A stretch of DNA of 64,000 nt from Gerris lacustris (lineage: Eukaryota; Arthropoda; Insecta; Hemiptera; Gerridae): positions 28,918,187 to 28,982,186 of the forward strand of contig OX578284.1 of NCBI GenBank assembly GCA_951217055.1, given 5' to 3'. This document shows, in pieces, positions 52,216 through 59,242 of this stretch. The translations under genes were made by a program, and so were the position numbers. Under the pieces are notes generated by a model. That model was given only the letters and a program-made list of their open reading frames with translations, was not told the DNA's origin and did not search any database. Within the stretch, counting starts at the first letter, position 1; every line of letters starts with the position of its first letter.

Positions 52216-52484
52216 GGCGGGTCGATCCTCTCCCAGAGTTGTATTTAATATTATTATTTCTTTTAACGTAATGTTTTAAAAGTTGATAACGAGAACAGGA
52301 TGTTCTCTGCGGTCGCAGACTTCCCTCTTAAAAATGTAATCTATAATAATTATTGTATACGGGTAGATTAAAAAAGAAATACAATTTATTTAAACATATT
52401 TTATTATAATAATAACAATTCAATTATTACATCCGATTGAAAAAAGGAATTTATGTTAACAAAAGTTTTAAATCAAAATATCAA
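52216..52484. other. AT-rich 3' flank of the IAP gene
   Basis: Contains AATAAA-type signals on the minus strand near 52386-52406, suitable for ending the leftward transcripts. Nothing else is seen. Confidence 0.4.
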
Positions 52485-53048
52485 CTATGAAATAAATATT
52501 CTAACAACTTCTTCGATGTCTTGTCTACATATTCCACATTTGTTAAGTTTGACTGAACAGTCTATGCATGAAATAAGATGACCGCAAGGGAGGAAAGCTA
52601 CTTCTAGAGGTTGTTCTAAACATATTTTACAGATCGAAGCTTCTGTTACAGCGGTAGATTGTAGTTCAGACGAGTTGTAATTTTTACACGTTCCATATCT
52701 GACTTTTTCGATGAAATAACGTCCTTTCTTCATAAGAAGATAGTTACACGTCGAGAACCACTTTGCATGCTCCACCCAGGGATTGTCCTCTTTCTCCCAA
52801 TCTTTGAGTCCACCGCCGCAGTAAAAACATATAGTTTTATCTTCTTTTCCGGTGTAATAAAATCCTGCTTCACTGAGAAGTTTCGGTTCGACTGAGCCAG
52901 TCCATGATACAAAAGAATTGAACCTGTCCTCTAACGAAGCAAACCGAGGGAAGGATATTCTATGTCTGCTTTTATAGCGTTCACTCCGAGAAGAATAAAC
53001 TTCTCCGTAAACTATATCGATATATTGTCCGAGCGAAGCCGGTAACAT
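52485..53048 (-). CDS. iap: Inhibitor of apoptosis protein (BIR + RING)
   Basis: A 187-residue protein with one BIR domain (about 40-105) and a C-terminal RING (140-174). The BIR has the full zinc signature CX2CX16HX6C (C74, C77, H94, C101). The RING has C140, C143, C155, H157, C161, C164, C171 and C174, the C3HC4 pattern of an E3 ubiquitin ligase. Such proteins bind caspases or IAP antagonists in the cytoplasm and block cell death. Most baculoviral and insect IAPs have two or three BIRs, so this is a short single-BIR form. It lies 10 bp downstream of the exonuclease-like gene on the same strand, and probably shares its transcript because no TATA/TCAGT pair precedes its own start. Confidence 0.9.
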   Translation of the reverse strand: MLPASLGQYIDIVYGEVYSSRSERYKSRHRISFPRFASLEDRFNSFVSWTGSVEPKLLSEAGFYYTGKEDKTICFYCGGGLKDWEKEDNPWVEHAKWFSTCNYLLMKKGRYFIEKVRYGTCKNYNSSELQSTAVTEASICKICLEQPLEVAFLPCGHLISCIDCSVKLNKCGICRQDIEEVVRIFIS

Positions 53049-53058
53049 AACGAGTTGA

Positions 53059-53733
53059 TTAATACATACACTTGTGCTCGGGACAATGGTAAAGCGTTAC
53101 TAATGTAAAACAATAAACACACATAACGGTACAAGTGATATCTGGTAGTTTGATGAATCCGTTTATCGCCAATCCGAGACTATTTTGAGTGAAATCGTTT
53201 TTAAACGTTTCAAACCTGGGCATAGTATCCATCAGGTTTATCCGACTTATATTCAAAGAGGACCATTGGAGAAGTGCGTAGAGTTTAACATTTGAGCATC
53301 TGTCTTTTAATCCGTTGTTGTGGTGACCGCAACTCAGCTCCTTATGCCTCGGGTTGAATTGATCCACCAATTTGTCTACTGTCGTCTCACATCCGAATTC
53401 CTCCAAGTTGAATACGGGCTTACCGATTATGATACTTAAAAAAGAACATTTCTCCTTACCTTTGGCGAAAACCAGTCTGCTGTTGGAGGTTTCTCTTTCG
53501 AGGATTTCACCGAGCCGACTATAGTCCTCCTCGCCACCGCTATACTCGAGTCCATGAAAGCGTTTCGTCAACCACCGATTGGTACCGAAATCCAATTTAA
53601 CTTTTGACGGTGGTTTAAAGTAGTAGTAATGTATGGACGCCTTTAACGAAGAATTGCACAACGATAATTCTTTCACAATATAATCGGATCTGCTCCTGAA
53701 GGCACCAAACTCGACCAGTGTAAACAGTACCAT
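53059..53733 (-). CDS. RNase-H/exonuclease-like protein of a widespread arthropod family, function unknown
   Basis: A 224-residue protein counted from the first ATG at 53733. The frame continues 10 codons upstream without ATG. Features recalled from a large uncharacterised family in arthropod genomes are visible: an N-terminal strand ending in 'DYIVKELSL', a 'WLTKRFHGLEYSGG' block, 'FAKGKEKCSFL', 'FNLEEFGC', then a Cys/His-rich 'LSCGHHNNGLKDRC' segment. The fold is probably RNase-H/DEDD-like, but the acidic N-terminal residue is Glu in 'LVEFG' rather than a clear D-x-E, so activity is uncertain. A TCAGTC initiator sits 15 nt before the start, with an AATAAAAG box about 30 bp upstream. The next gene downstream is the IAP. 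Confidence 0.55.
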   Translation of the reverse strand: MVLFTLVEFGAFRSRSDYIVKELSLCNSSLKASIHYYYFKPPSKVKLDFGTNRWLTKRFHGLEYSGGEEDYSRLGEILERETSNSRLVFAKGKEKCSFLSIIIGKPVFNLEEFGCETTVDKLVDQFNPRHKELSCGHHNNGLKDRCSNVKLYALLQWSSLNISRINLMDTMPRFETFKNDFTQNSLGLAINGFIKLPDITCTVMCVYCFTLVTLYHCPEHKCMY

Positions 53734-53744
53734 GGTCCGAGCAC

Positions 53745-53783
53745 GACTGAGACGAAATATCAATACGTTTATTTTCTTTTATT
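53745..53783 (-). promoter_or_regulatory. Core promoter of the exonuclease-like gene
   Basis: The minus strand has a TATA-like AATAAAAG (53776-53783) and an initiator TCAGTC (53750-53745) with its A at 53748. The predicted leader is 15 nt. It supports the ATG at 53733 as the start. Confidence 0.5.
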
Positions 53784-53843
53784 CTTATCTCATTCCGACC
53801 AATAGTAAAGTAAGTTACATCCGTTATGATTAATACCGATTGA

Positions 53844-53876
53844 TATAAACTAACCTCAGGTCAGTCGCTTTCAGAC
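53844..53876 (+). promoter_or_regulatory. Core promoter of the spliced gene
   Basis: TATAAA at 53844-53849, with TCAGAC at 53871 (A about 29 bp downstream) and a second TCAGTC at 53861. The ATG follows at 53898. It is divergent from the exonuclease-like gene promoter. Confidence 0.5.
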
Positions 53877-53897
53877 CTGTGTGAAGCTCACATCGCT

Positions 53898-54513
53898 ATG
53901 GATTTACTCTATCAAACGGTTATTGTACGTTTCAATCCGACAAAATGTCTTCTGGTCGGAATGAACGCGTTCGATGGTGAGCCTACCTTGAGATTCCAAA
54001 ACGGTAGAGTCGCTATAGACGTCGGTGAAGATGTGTTGAACGGAATTAAAACTAACCAACAAATTATAAACAATTTTTTCATGGAATCAACAGGTGAAAA
54101 CATATTCTTCATAGACAGAAAAACGACTGTCGACGTGTTTTTGGAGAAACAGAAAAAGAAGAGAACCGTGTTAGTTTTTTCCGAATTGAATCCATGGCCT
54201 ATCGTTTCCGTGAACATTTTAAGAAGCGTAAAACTGTATAAGAAAGATGTCATAATCCTGCTATCAAACATTCGAAAGATCGAAGACTATATTGAAAATT
54301 TAAAGAAAATATGGAGTAAGTTTTTATTATTAACGTTTCATTTTACAATATTATTTTTGACAATTAATCATTTTACATTATAACTTATCAATTGATTTAA
54401 TTATAGATACTACCGAAGGAGCCGAACTCGCTATACAACCTGAAGTTTACTTTGACGTAGACGAATGTCTGAAGGAAATACGTATGAAGCAAGCATTTTC
54501 TGACGACGAATAA
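53898..54513 (+). CDS. Hypothetical protein, two exons
   Basis: Exon 1 is 53898-54315 and exon 2 is 54407-54513, separated by a 91-bp intron starting GTAAGT and ending in a TTATAG acceptor (phase 1). Together they encode 174 residues with an acidic C-terminus ending in SDDE. If unspliced, the frame would end at 54383 in a hydrophobic AT-rich tail, which looks like intron. The protein begins with a beta-rich stretch (QTVIVRFNPTKCLLVGM) followed by 'GRVAIDVGEDV', and has no domain I recognise. It is convergent with the integrase gene; AATAAA signals on both strands lie between them. Splicing is inferred from sequence only. Confidence 0.6.
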
Positions 54514-54589
54514 AGGAAAATAAAAACACAGACTTGTAATGTTTTTGTACACTTTATTTTTACCAGAAATATACAATTATATTTTTAAA

Positions 54590-55510
54590 TTATAAAATGT
54601 CTTTTTTATTTATCCACCTGCTCTTTTCATTCAAGCCAAAATAATTTACATAGAGTTTATTATTTTTTCTCTGTAAAATGTTAATCAAATAAGCCTCCGG
54701 ATATGTGACGGGTTGCAGTTCCTGTCGATAAAATTTCCCTGCTATCGGTTGTTCGCCGTCATCGATGAGACTATACGTTATAGGATTCGTACTGTGAACT
54801 GAATCGATCTTGAAAATTTCACTTGTCCAATTTGCATGATAGGATTTATCGAAAACGGTTTTTTGTTTCGATATCCTGACGTGAGTACCCACGTCCAAGT
54901 CGGGTCCTTTACTCGCGTTTCTCTCGTAGGCGTAGACTGTCCGAAGAAGTTCCTTCTCGTTTTCCGAGTTGACTTGCGAAGGTTTCATGCCGATGGTACG
55001 GTGGAAAGTGTTGTTGTACTCGCTTACGACACGAGGCAACAGATTCAAATACGAGTAGGATCCTTGTCGGTACATCTCTTTAAAGAGTTTATTTTTAAAA
55101 GTTCTATTGAACCGTTCTACGATACTCGCCTTGAGAGGAGAGTACGTCGTGTAGTGAGTCACTCCGTGTTTTTTCATCAGTTTAGAGAAATGTTCGTTGA
55201 AAAATTCTCTTCCCTTGTCGCTCTGTATGAATTTAAATTTTCGTTCCTTTAAAACCGTTTCCATCGCTCTCGTCACACTCAACCCGTCTTTGGTCTTTAA
55301 CGCTACGACCCAAGCATACTTGGTGAAACAGTCTATAGCCGTTAAAATATACTTGTATTGCTTATTCACTTTGGCATGTTGTCGCATATCCACGAGATCG
55401 ATTTGTAGTAAATCACCGATCCCCTTCACCGTTGTCTTTCTTCGCGGGTAGTGTATGCGGGCGGGTTTCAGTATCTCGTCCACTATGGTTTCCTTTACCG
55501 TTTTCTTCAT
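54590..55510 (-). CDS. Retroviral-type DDE integrase
   Basis: A 306-residue protein that would insert the element DNA into the host genome. The RNase-H-fold catalytic core has D in LLQIDLVD (about 38), D in IQSDKGREF (about 98) and E in SIVERFNRTFKN (about 132), a DDE triad with about 33 residues between the last two. The N-terminal HHCC zinc finger of retroviruses is missing; the protein starts with a short basic stretch. The C-terminal third (from about 205) looks like an SH3/chromo-like DNA-binding region, as in Polinton integrases. The start is set by a TATA/TCAGTC promoter 14 nt upstream. It is part of a leftward-transcribed group with the 291-residue protein and the ATPase. Confidence 0.9.
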   Translation of the reverse strand: MKKTVKETIVDEILKPARIHYPRRKTTVKGIGDLLQIDLVDMRQHAKVNKQYKYILTAIDCFTKYAWVVALKTKDGLSVTRAMETVLKERKFKFIQSDKGREFFNEHFSKLMKKHGVTHYTTYSPLKASIVERFNRTFKNKLFKEMYRQGSYSYLNLLPRVVSEYNNTFHRTIGMKPSQVNSENEKELLRTVYAYERNASKGPDLDVGTHVRISKQKTVFDKSYHANWTSEIFKIDSVHSTNPITYSLIDDGEQPIAGKFYRQELQPVTYPEAYLINILQRKNNKLYVNYFGLNEKSRWINKKDIL

Positions 55511-55520
55511 TCTCGTATGC

Positions 55521-55554
55521 GACTGACGATTTTTACTCCGGGCCCCCTTATATA
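55521..55554 (-). promoter_or_regulatory. Integrase core promoter with GC box
   Basis: On the minus strand TATATAAG (55554-55547) is followed directly by GGGGGCCCGGAG, and TCAGTC lies at 55526-55521 about 30 bp downstream. The start codon is 14 nt after the initiator A. The promoter overlaps the stop of the 291-residue gene (55556). Confidence 0.6.
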
Positions 55555-55555
55555 G

Positions 55556-56431
55556 TTAGTAAACGAAGCCGTCCTCTCTGAGTTCCTCTATAATAGATTC
55601 GATTTCGTTTGAATGCGAGTTGTTTCCGCTCTGTTGCGAGGCCAAAAGTAATCTTAGACGGTCCACAAGTTCGTTCGGGTCGTTATAATATTCGAAAACG
55701 GGGCGATCCACGTGCATAAAGCCTTTACCCTGTTTCGGTTTTTTCAGAGACGGAGATGTCGGTCCTGCTCTCGTTAGCGTGGGCGAAGACTCCGAGGAGA
55801 ATAGCTTCGATATTATGTTTTTATATTTCTTCCCTTTGCTACTGCTTATCTGTTTTTCACTGCTATAATTCTGTTTATGCGCGTTTGTCATTTCTAATAT
55901 CCGACGGTATGTGATTAAATCGTCCGGCGTATATGTTTGCGGTTCTTTGAGCAGCAGTAACTCGTACAGACCCGGAGTTCCCTTAAATACCGTCTCGTTT
56001 ATTATAATGTTCTCCTTTTCGTCTATCGTCACATTCTTATCACCTACGGTCATTTTACCGTCGGCACCGAAATTTAAACCGTATCTCGTATCGAAATCCG
56101 CAGTTTTACCTTGAATAAACGCGCTCATGTAGGGTTCCAATAGTCCAGAAACGAAAGGCTTCTCCGATACACCGCTTTTCACTTTAACACCCGTATCCTT
56201 TTTATCGGTTTCGTCGCTTTTAACAGTGGCAACGGTTTCCTTTTTAACGATAACAGGTTCATTATTTTTAGTCATGGCGTCTTTGATACTTTCCAACGGC
56301 TCTGTAATAGGCTCGAGTTGTTCTCTGAGTAGTAAATCATCGTCTGCCTTACCGCGTAAAAATAACTTGTATTTTTTCCTGAGGGAGTCGGCGGCCTTTA
56401 CGACTTCACGTGTCATTTCTTTAGACTCCAT
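55556..56431 (-). CDS. Conserved Maverick/Polinton protein, function unknown
   Basis: 291 residues. Three blocks recall a protein regularly present in Polinton-type elements: 'TPGLYELLLLKEP' with 'YTPDDLITYRRILEMTNAHKQ' in the middle, a Gly-Lys-rich turn 'KKPKQGKGF', and a C-terminal 'YYNDPNELVDRLRLLLASQ' leading to 'EIESIIEELREDGFVY'. The N-terminus is a charged helix-rich stretch, and Lys-rich and Ser-rich linkers separate the blocks. No catalytic motif is seen, and a structural or DNA-packaging role is only a guess from its position between integrase and ATPase. A TATA and TCAGTA initiator sit 9 nt upstream of the start. Confidence 0.65.
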   Translation of the reverse strand: MESKEMTREVVKAADSLRKKYKLFLRGKADDDLLLREQLEPITEPLESIKDAMTKNNEPVIVKKETVATVKSDETDKKDTGVKVKSGVSEKPFVSGLLEPYMSAFIQGKTADFDTRYGLNFGADGKMTVGDKNVTIDEKENIIINETVFKGTPGLYELLLLKEPQTYTPDDLITYRRILEMTNAHKQNYSSEKQISSSKGKKYKNIISKLFSSESSPTLTRAGPTSPSLKKPKQGKGFMHVDRPVFEYYNDPNELVDRLRLLLASQQSGNNSHSNEIESIIEELREDGFVY

Positions 56432-56436
56432 GTCGA

Positions 56437-56473
56437 TACTGATAACTATAACAAACGAACATTTATATTTATA
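56437..56473 (-). promoter_or_regulatory. Core promoter of the 291-residue gene
   Basis: The minus strand has TATAAATA (56473-56466) and TCAGTA (56442-56437) with its A at 56440. The leader is only 9 nt. The TATA box lies just beyond the stop codon of the ATPase gene. Confidence 0.6.
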
Positions 56474-57164
56474 CCCTCTCGATAAAAGTGTCCAGGTTTT
56501 TGCGATAACGTCCCTTGTTTAACGCGCTGTCCTTGTCAATCACCACGTAGTTGTACGTCGAATCGCTCCAGCATGATTTACACATGTCTTTAAAAGTATT
56601 AAAAGACATATCGGTGTTGACATGTTCCGAATAGATGTGTTTCAAATTCAGCTCGTCTTGTCGGAAAATAAAAATAAGATTGGCGTTATCGCGTATAAGG
56701 TGTTTCGGAACTCTCGTGTAGGTCTGCGTCAAATAAAACGAATCGACACTTTGATGACGGCCTCTGGAGAAATAGTCCCTCATAATGTCCTGGTTATCGG
56801 TGACCACATCGTCGAATATTATCACGGAATCCGGTAAAGCGTCCTGCGGATGAATAACATTTTCTTTGTCCGTGAACATGTGACAACCGATTTGCGGTAC
56901 TTTTTTCATGACCTGACGGAGGAACTCGTACTTGGGCTGGTTCAACGATTTACTGTATAAATAGAGGTTTTTAAACCTTACTCCGTTTCCGTGCAATAGA
57001 AGTGACAGTACCAGACACGTTTTTCCGCAATTGCTCGGTCCGCAAATCAGACATCGGATGGTGTCGGGCAGTAAAAGCCCGTGCTTCCTTCTAACCGTCT
57101 GGTTCGATAGCAGAATATTGTAATCCGTTACGGGCAAAGAGAGAGCGTGTTTCCTCAGTCTCAT
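56469..57164 (-). CDS. FtsK/HerA-type genome packaging ATPase
   Basis: 231 residues from the ATG at 57164. The frame is open a further 13 codons but lacks another ATG, and a TATA/TCACTC promoter lies between. Walker A is GPSNCGKT (about 42-49) and Walker B is DSVIIFDD (about 112-119). Downstream 'YLTQTYTRVPKHLIRDNAN' supplies the sensor Gln and following motif of the A32-like packaging ATPases of nucleocytoplasmic viruses, adintoviruses and Polintons. It would pump DNA into the capsid. It is divergently paired with the phospholipase-like virion gene. Confidence 0.9.
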   Translation of the reverse strand: MRLRKHALSLPVTDYNILLSNQTVRRKHGLLLPDTIRCLICGPSNCGKTCLVLSLLLHGNGVRFKNLYLYSKSLNQPKYEFLRQVMKKVPQIGCHMFTDKENVIHPQDALPDSVIIFDDVVTDNQDIMRDYFSRGRHQSVDSFYLTQTYTRVPKHLIRDNANLIFIFRQDELNLKHIYSEHVNTDMSFNTFKDMCKSCWSDSTYNYVVIDKDSALNKGRYRKNLDTFIERV

Positions 57165-57174
57165 CTCGACTACG

Positions 57175-57210
57175 AGTGAAGGGGTCGCGACTACGGTCAA
57201 CACTTAAATA
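57175..57210 (-). promoter_or_regulatory. ATPase core promoter
   Basis: Minus-strand TATTTAAG (57210-57203) with TTCACTC near 57179-57173 (A at 57177) and a 13-nt leader to the ATG at 57164. Its TATA overlaps the TATA of the oppositely oriented virion gene. Confidence 0.5.
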
Positions 57211-57239
57211 CTCTGTGACGGGCGGGATCTACATCAGTT
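57204..57239 (+). promoter_or_regulatory. Core promoter of the phospholipase-like gene
   Basis: TTAAATA at 57204-57210 and TCAGTT at 57234-57239 (A at 57236, about 30 bp downstream), with a 16-nt leader to ATG 57252. It shares its AT-box with the divergent ATPase promoter. Confidence 0.6.
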
Positions 57240-57251
57240 CATCACTAGACT

Positions 57252-57965
57252 ATGAAGAGGAAACAACGCGGAGGAAGTCTGAATACTCTTATAGACAAGT
57301 TACCTTTCGAAGTACACATTCCCGGTTACAGTTATTGCGGTCCGGGTACCAAGTTGAGTAAACGATTGAAACGCGGAGACGAGGGAGTCAACGACTTGGA
57401 CAGACACTGTCGCACTCACGATATCGCCTATTCCGAGAGCAAAGACCCGAAGGAGAGACGTAAAGCGGACAGGGCACTCGCCGAAAGAGCTTGGCGACGG
57501 TTCAAAGCGTCGGACTCGAGTCTGGGAGAGAAGGCGGCGGCTTGGTTCGTGACCACCGCGATGAAAACTAAGGCTAAATTGGGTGGGAGTTTCCGAGACG
57601 TTGTAAAGGCCGTGGGCAAGTCGGACGACGTACGGGCGGCGGTGAAGAAAGCGAAAAAGTACGTCAGCAAAGTGTTGAAACAGAAAAAGAGAAAGGTAAA
57701 GCTTCCCAGATTTTTACCCATACCCCAATGGACGGGAGGTTTTCTAGTGCCTCTGATATCGGCTCTAGGCGCGATAGGGGCGCTGGCCGGAGGCGCCTCG
57801 TCGGTGGCGAAAACCGTAAACGAAGCAAAAGACGCCAAGGCGCGATTAGAGGAGATGAAACGTCACAACATGGCCATGGAACCTCAAAAAATCGGCAGAG
57901 GACTCTACTTGAAACCGTACCGAAAAGGCTACGGCCTGTTCCTAAAACCGTACGGGAAAAATTGA
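57252..57965 (+). CDS. Phospholipase-A2-like virion protein with membrane-active C-terminus
   Basis: 237 residues. The N-terminal part has the PLA2 calcium loop YCGPG (28-32) and the catalytic signature DxxCxxHDxxY (50-60, with H56-D57), as in secreted and parvoviral phospholipases. A Lys/Arg-rich middle (about 130-152) could bind DNA or act as a nuclear signal. A hydrophobic Gly/Ala-rich helix (about 163-190) resembles the membrane-lytic segments of adenovirus-type minor proteins. Two copies of GLxLKPY end the protein (217-234). In parvoviruses the PLA2 helps particles leave endosomes; a similar entry role is inferred here. It overlaps the protease gene. Confidence 0.75.
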   Translation: MKRKQRGGSLNTLIDKLPFEVHIPGYSYCGPGTKLSKRLKRGDEGVNDLDRHCRTHDIAYSESKDPKERRKADRALAERAWRRFKASDSSLGEKAAAWFVTTAMKTKAKLGGSFRDVVKAVGKSDDVRAAVKKAKKYVSKVLKQKKRKVKLPRFLPIPQWTGGFLVPLISALGAIGALAGGASSVAKTVNEAKDAKARLEEMKRHNMAMEPQKIGRGLYLKPYRKGYGLFLKPYGKN

Positions 57966-58318
57966 AAAAGTTACGTCACAGACCGCTTTCGAACCTCGAC
58001 CTGGACAGGATTCTATCGGGACTCGCCCACTACAGAGGAGTGTTTATGAGAGACAGTCTGCCCGCGAAACCGTGGAACGTCGAAAAGACGGTTGTTAATT
58101 TGGACTCGGCCGTCGGACCGGGTACCCACTGGGTCTGTTTTTCCAAAGTCGGTAAGAACGTGACCTACTTCGACCCCTTCGGTAATTTAAGGCCTCCGAA
58201 AGAGGTGGTCGCCTACTTGAAAAAATGTCGCGTAAAATACAATCGCGAAAGACGACAAAAGTGGAACACATTCGAGTGCGGTCATCTATGTGTCCGATTT
58301 CTGTATAAATACGACTGA
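57728..58318 (+). CDS. Adenain-type cysteine protease (start uncertain)
   Basis: The maturation protease of the virion. The conserved domain starts near 57980 with 'LSNLDLDRIL' and 'YRGVFMRDSLP', then GTHWVCF (His, residue 134 of this frame), YFDPFG (Asp 149), a Gln at 177 and ECGHLC (Cys 184), matching the His-Asp/Glu-Gln-Cys order of adenovirus protease. The frame is open from 57728, but the first ~80 codons overlap the phospholipase-like gene in another frame and look unselected. The only later ATG (58046) would cut off the conserved N-terminal helix. Translation may use 57728, a non-AUG start or splicing. The penton promoter is embedded in its last codons. Confidence 0.85.
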   Translation: MDGRFSSASDIGSRRDRGAGRRRLVGGENRKRSKRRQGAIRGDETSQHGHGTSKNRQRTLLETVPKRLRPVPKTVREKLKKLRHRPLSNLDLDRILSGLAHYRGVFMRDSLPAKPWNVEKTVVNLDSAVGPGTHWVCFSKVGKNVTYFDPFGNLRPPKEVVAYLKKCRVKYNRERRQKWNTFECGHLCVRFLYKYD

Positions 58319-58340
58319 CGTTGTCTTTTCTTATTCAGTT
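58304..58340 (+). promoter_or_regulatory. Penton core promoter nested in the protease gene
   Basis: TATAAATA at 58304-58311 lies in the final codons of the protease, and TCAGTT at 58335-58340 (A at 58337) follows. The ATG at 58345 leaves an 8-nt leader. Confidence 0.65.
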
Positions 58341-58344
58341 TATC

Positions 58345-59073
58345 ATGAGCGTCGCACTGGTGTTGACCGGTAAAGACTCTGTTTTGACTAGCGATTTTTT
58401 TCCGCCTTTGGAGTTGTCCGAGAGTACGGGCTACAGTGTCGGACTATTGGCCTTTGAGACGTACAACTCGATACCGAACGTCCAAGAGGGAGTGAACAAC
58501 TTGTTTCATTTTCGCTCGGCCAACAGGAAGGAATACATAATCACGGTACCGACCGGTACTTACGAAATAGCGGACATACAGACTTACCTTCACAAACAAC
58601 TGAACGAGTTCACGTACAAGGAAGAAGAGGATTTCGTATTGGACATACACGCCAATAGAAACACACTTAAAACCGAGGTAAAGGCCAATTTCGATATAGA
58701 TTTCGGTAGACACGCCTCGATAGGTCCCCTGTTGGGTTTCACCCGTCACACCGTATTGCAAAAGGATATTTTACACGCGTCGGACAGAGTCGCAAACATA
58801 AACGGGATAAACAGCATTTCGATAGAGTGCGATCTAGCGTCGGGTTCGTATAAAAACGGACACCGCACTCACTCGCTTCATTCGTTCTTTCCCGTCGTAC
58901 CGGCCGGATTTAAAATCATAGAGACCCCGTCTCCGGTGATTTACCTACCCCTGTGCAACACTTGCAAGTTTATAAACAGCGTAACTGTGAGGATAGTCGA
59001 CGAGAACGACAACCTCATTTCCTTCAGAGGAGAGACTATAACCGTACGTTTACACTTGAAAAATGGGTATTGA
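58345..59073 (+). CDS. Penton-like minor capsid protein
   Basis: 242 residues, starting at the ATG 8 nt after a TCAGTT initiator. The N-terminal 'DFFPPLELSESTGYSVGLLAFETYNSIPNV' type text, followed by 'NLFHFRS', 'IITVPTGTYEI' and 'IQTYLHKQL', is the usual order of the single-jelly-roll penton proteins of Polintons and adintoviruses, which occupy the five-fold vertices. The length suits that family. It ends with a stop that overlaps the start of a 59-codon frame. It is followed by the major capsid gene on the same strand. Confidence 0.85.
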   Translation: MSVALVLTGKDSVLTSDFFPPLELSESTGYSVGLLAFETYNSIPNVQEGVNNLFHFRSANRKEYIITVPTGTYEIADIQTYLHKQLNEFTYKEEEDFVLDIHANRNTLKTEVKANFDIDFGRHASIGPLLGFTRHTVLQKDILHASDRVANINGINSISIECDLASGSYKNGHRTHSLHSFFPVVPAGFKIIETPSPVIYLPLCNTCKFINSVTVRIVDENDNLISFRGETITVRLHLKNGY

Positions 59074-59242
59074 TTTCAATCCGCGCGCATATAAGGAGAG
59101 CGGAGACGAGGAAAGGCTCATTACCGACCGAGTTGTCGAGAAGAAAAGACTCACTCCTGAAAACAAAGCCTTTCTGACCGCACTGGGATTAAAGTTGAAA
59201 AAACATGGACATATTGAACGTGGAAGAAAACGTTCGTTTTAA
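59063..59242 (+). CDS. Small 59-residue ORF bridging penton and major capsid genes
   Basis: Starts at an ATG inside the last codons of the penton gene and ends 38 bp into the major capsid gene. The sequence begins MGIDFNPRAYKESGDEER, has 'RLTPENKAFLTALGLKL' and ends basic (ERGRKRSF). It fills the only gap in the capsid block, is charged and helix-prone, and is not a simple shadow because it covers otherwise non-coding sequence. A TATA and initiator for the major capsid gene lie inside it. The function is unknown; it could be a small virion protein or an unused frame. Confidence 0.45.
   Translation: MGIDFNPRAYKESGDEERLITDRVVEKKRLTPENKAFLTALGLKLKKHGHIERGRKRSF
59089..59123 (+). promoter_or_regulatory. 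Probable major capsid gene promoter
   Basis: ATATAAG at 59089-59095 and TCATTA at 59118-59123 (A at 59120, about 31 bp downstream). The leader to ATG 59205 would be 85 nt, longer than for the other genes. Confidence 0.45.

Noticed and set aside
54836..55252. 138-codon frame antisense to the integrase
   Set aside because: Shadow of the integrase gene with no promoter pair or recognisable content.
57940..57970. Programmed -1 frameshift from the phospholipase-like gene into the protease
   Set aside because: The required frame change is -1, but GGGAAAA is in the wrong phase for a slippery heptamer and no downstream structure was evident.
58321..58344. Pyrimidine tract plus CAG before the penton start as a splice acceptor
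   Set aside because: The same bases fit better as a TCAGTT initiator 30 bp after a TATAAATA box, matching the other genes of the element.
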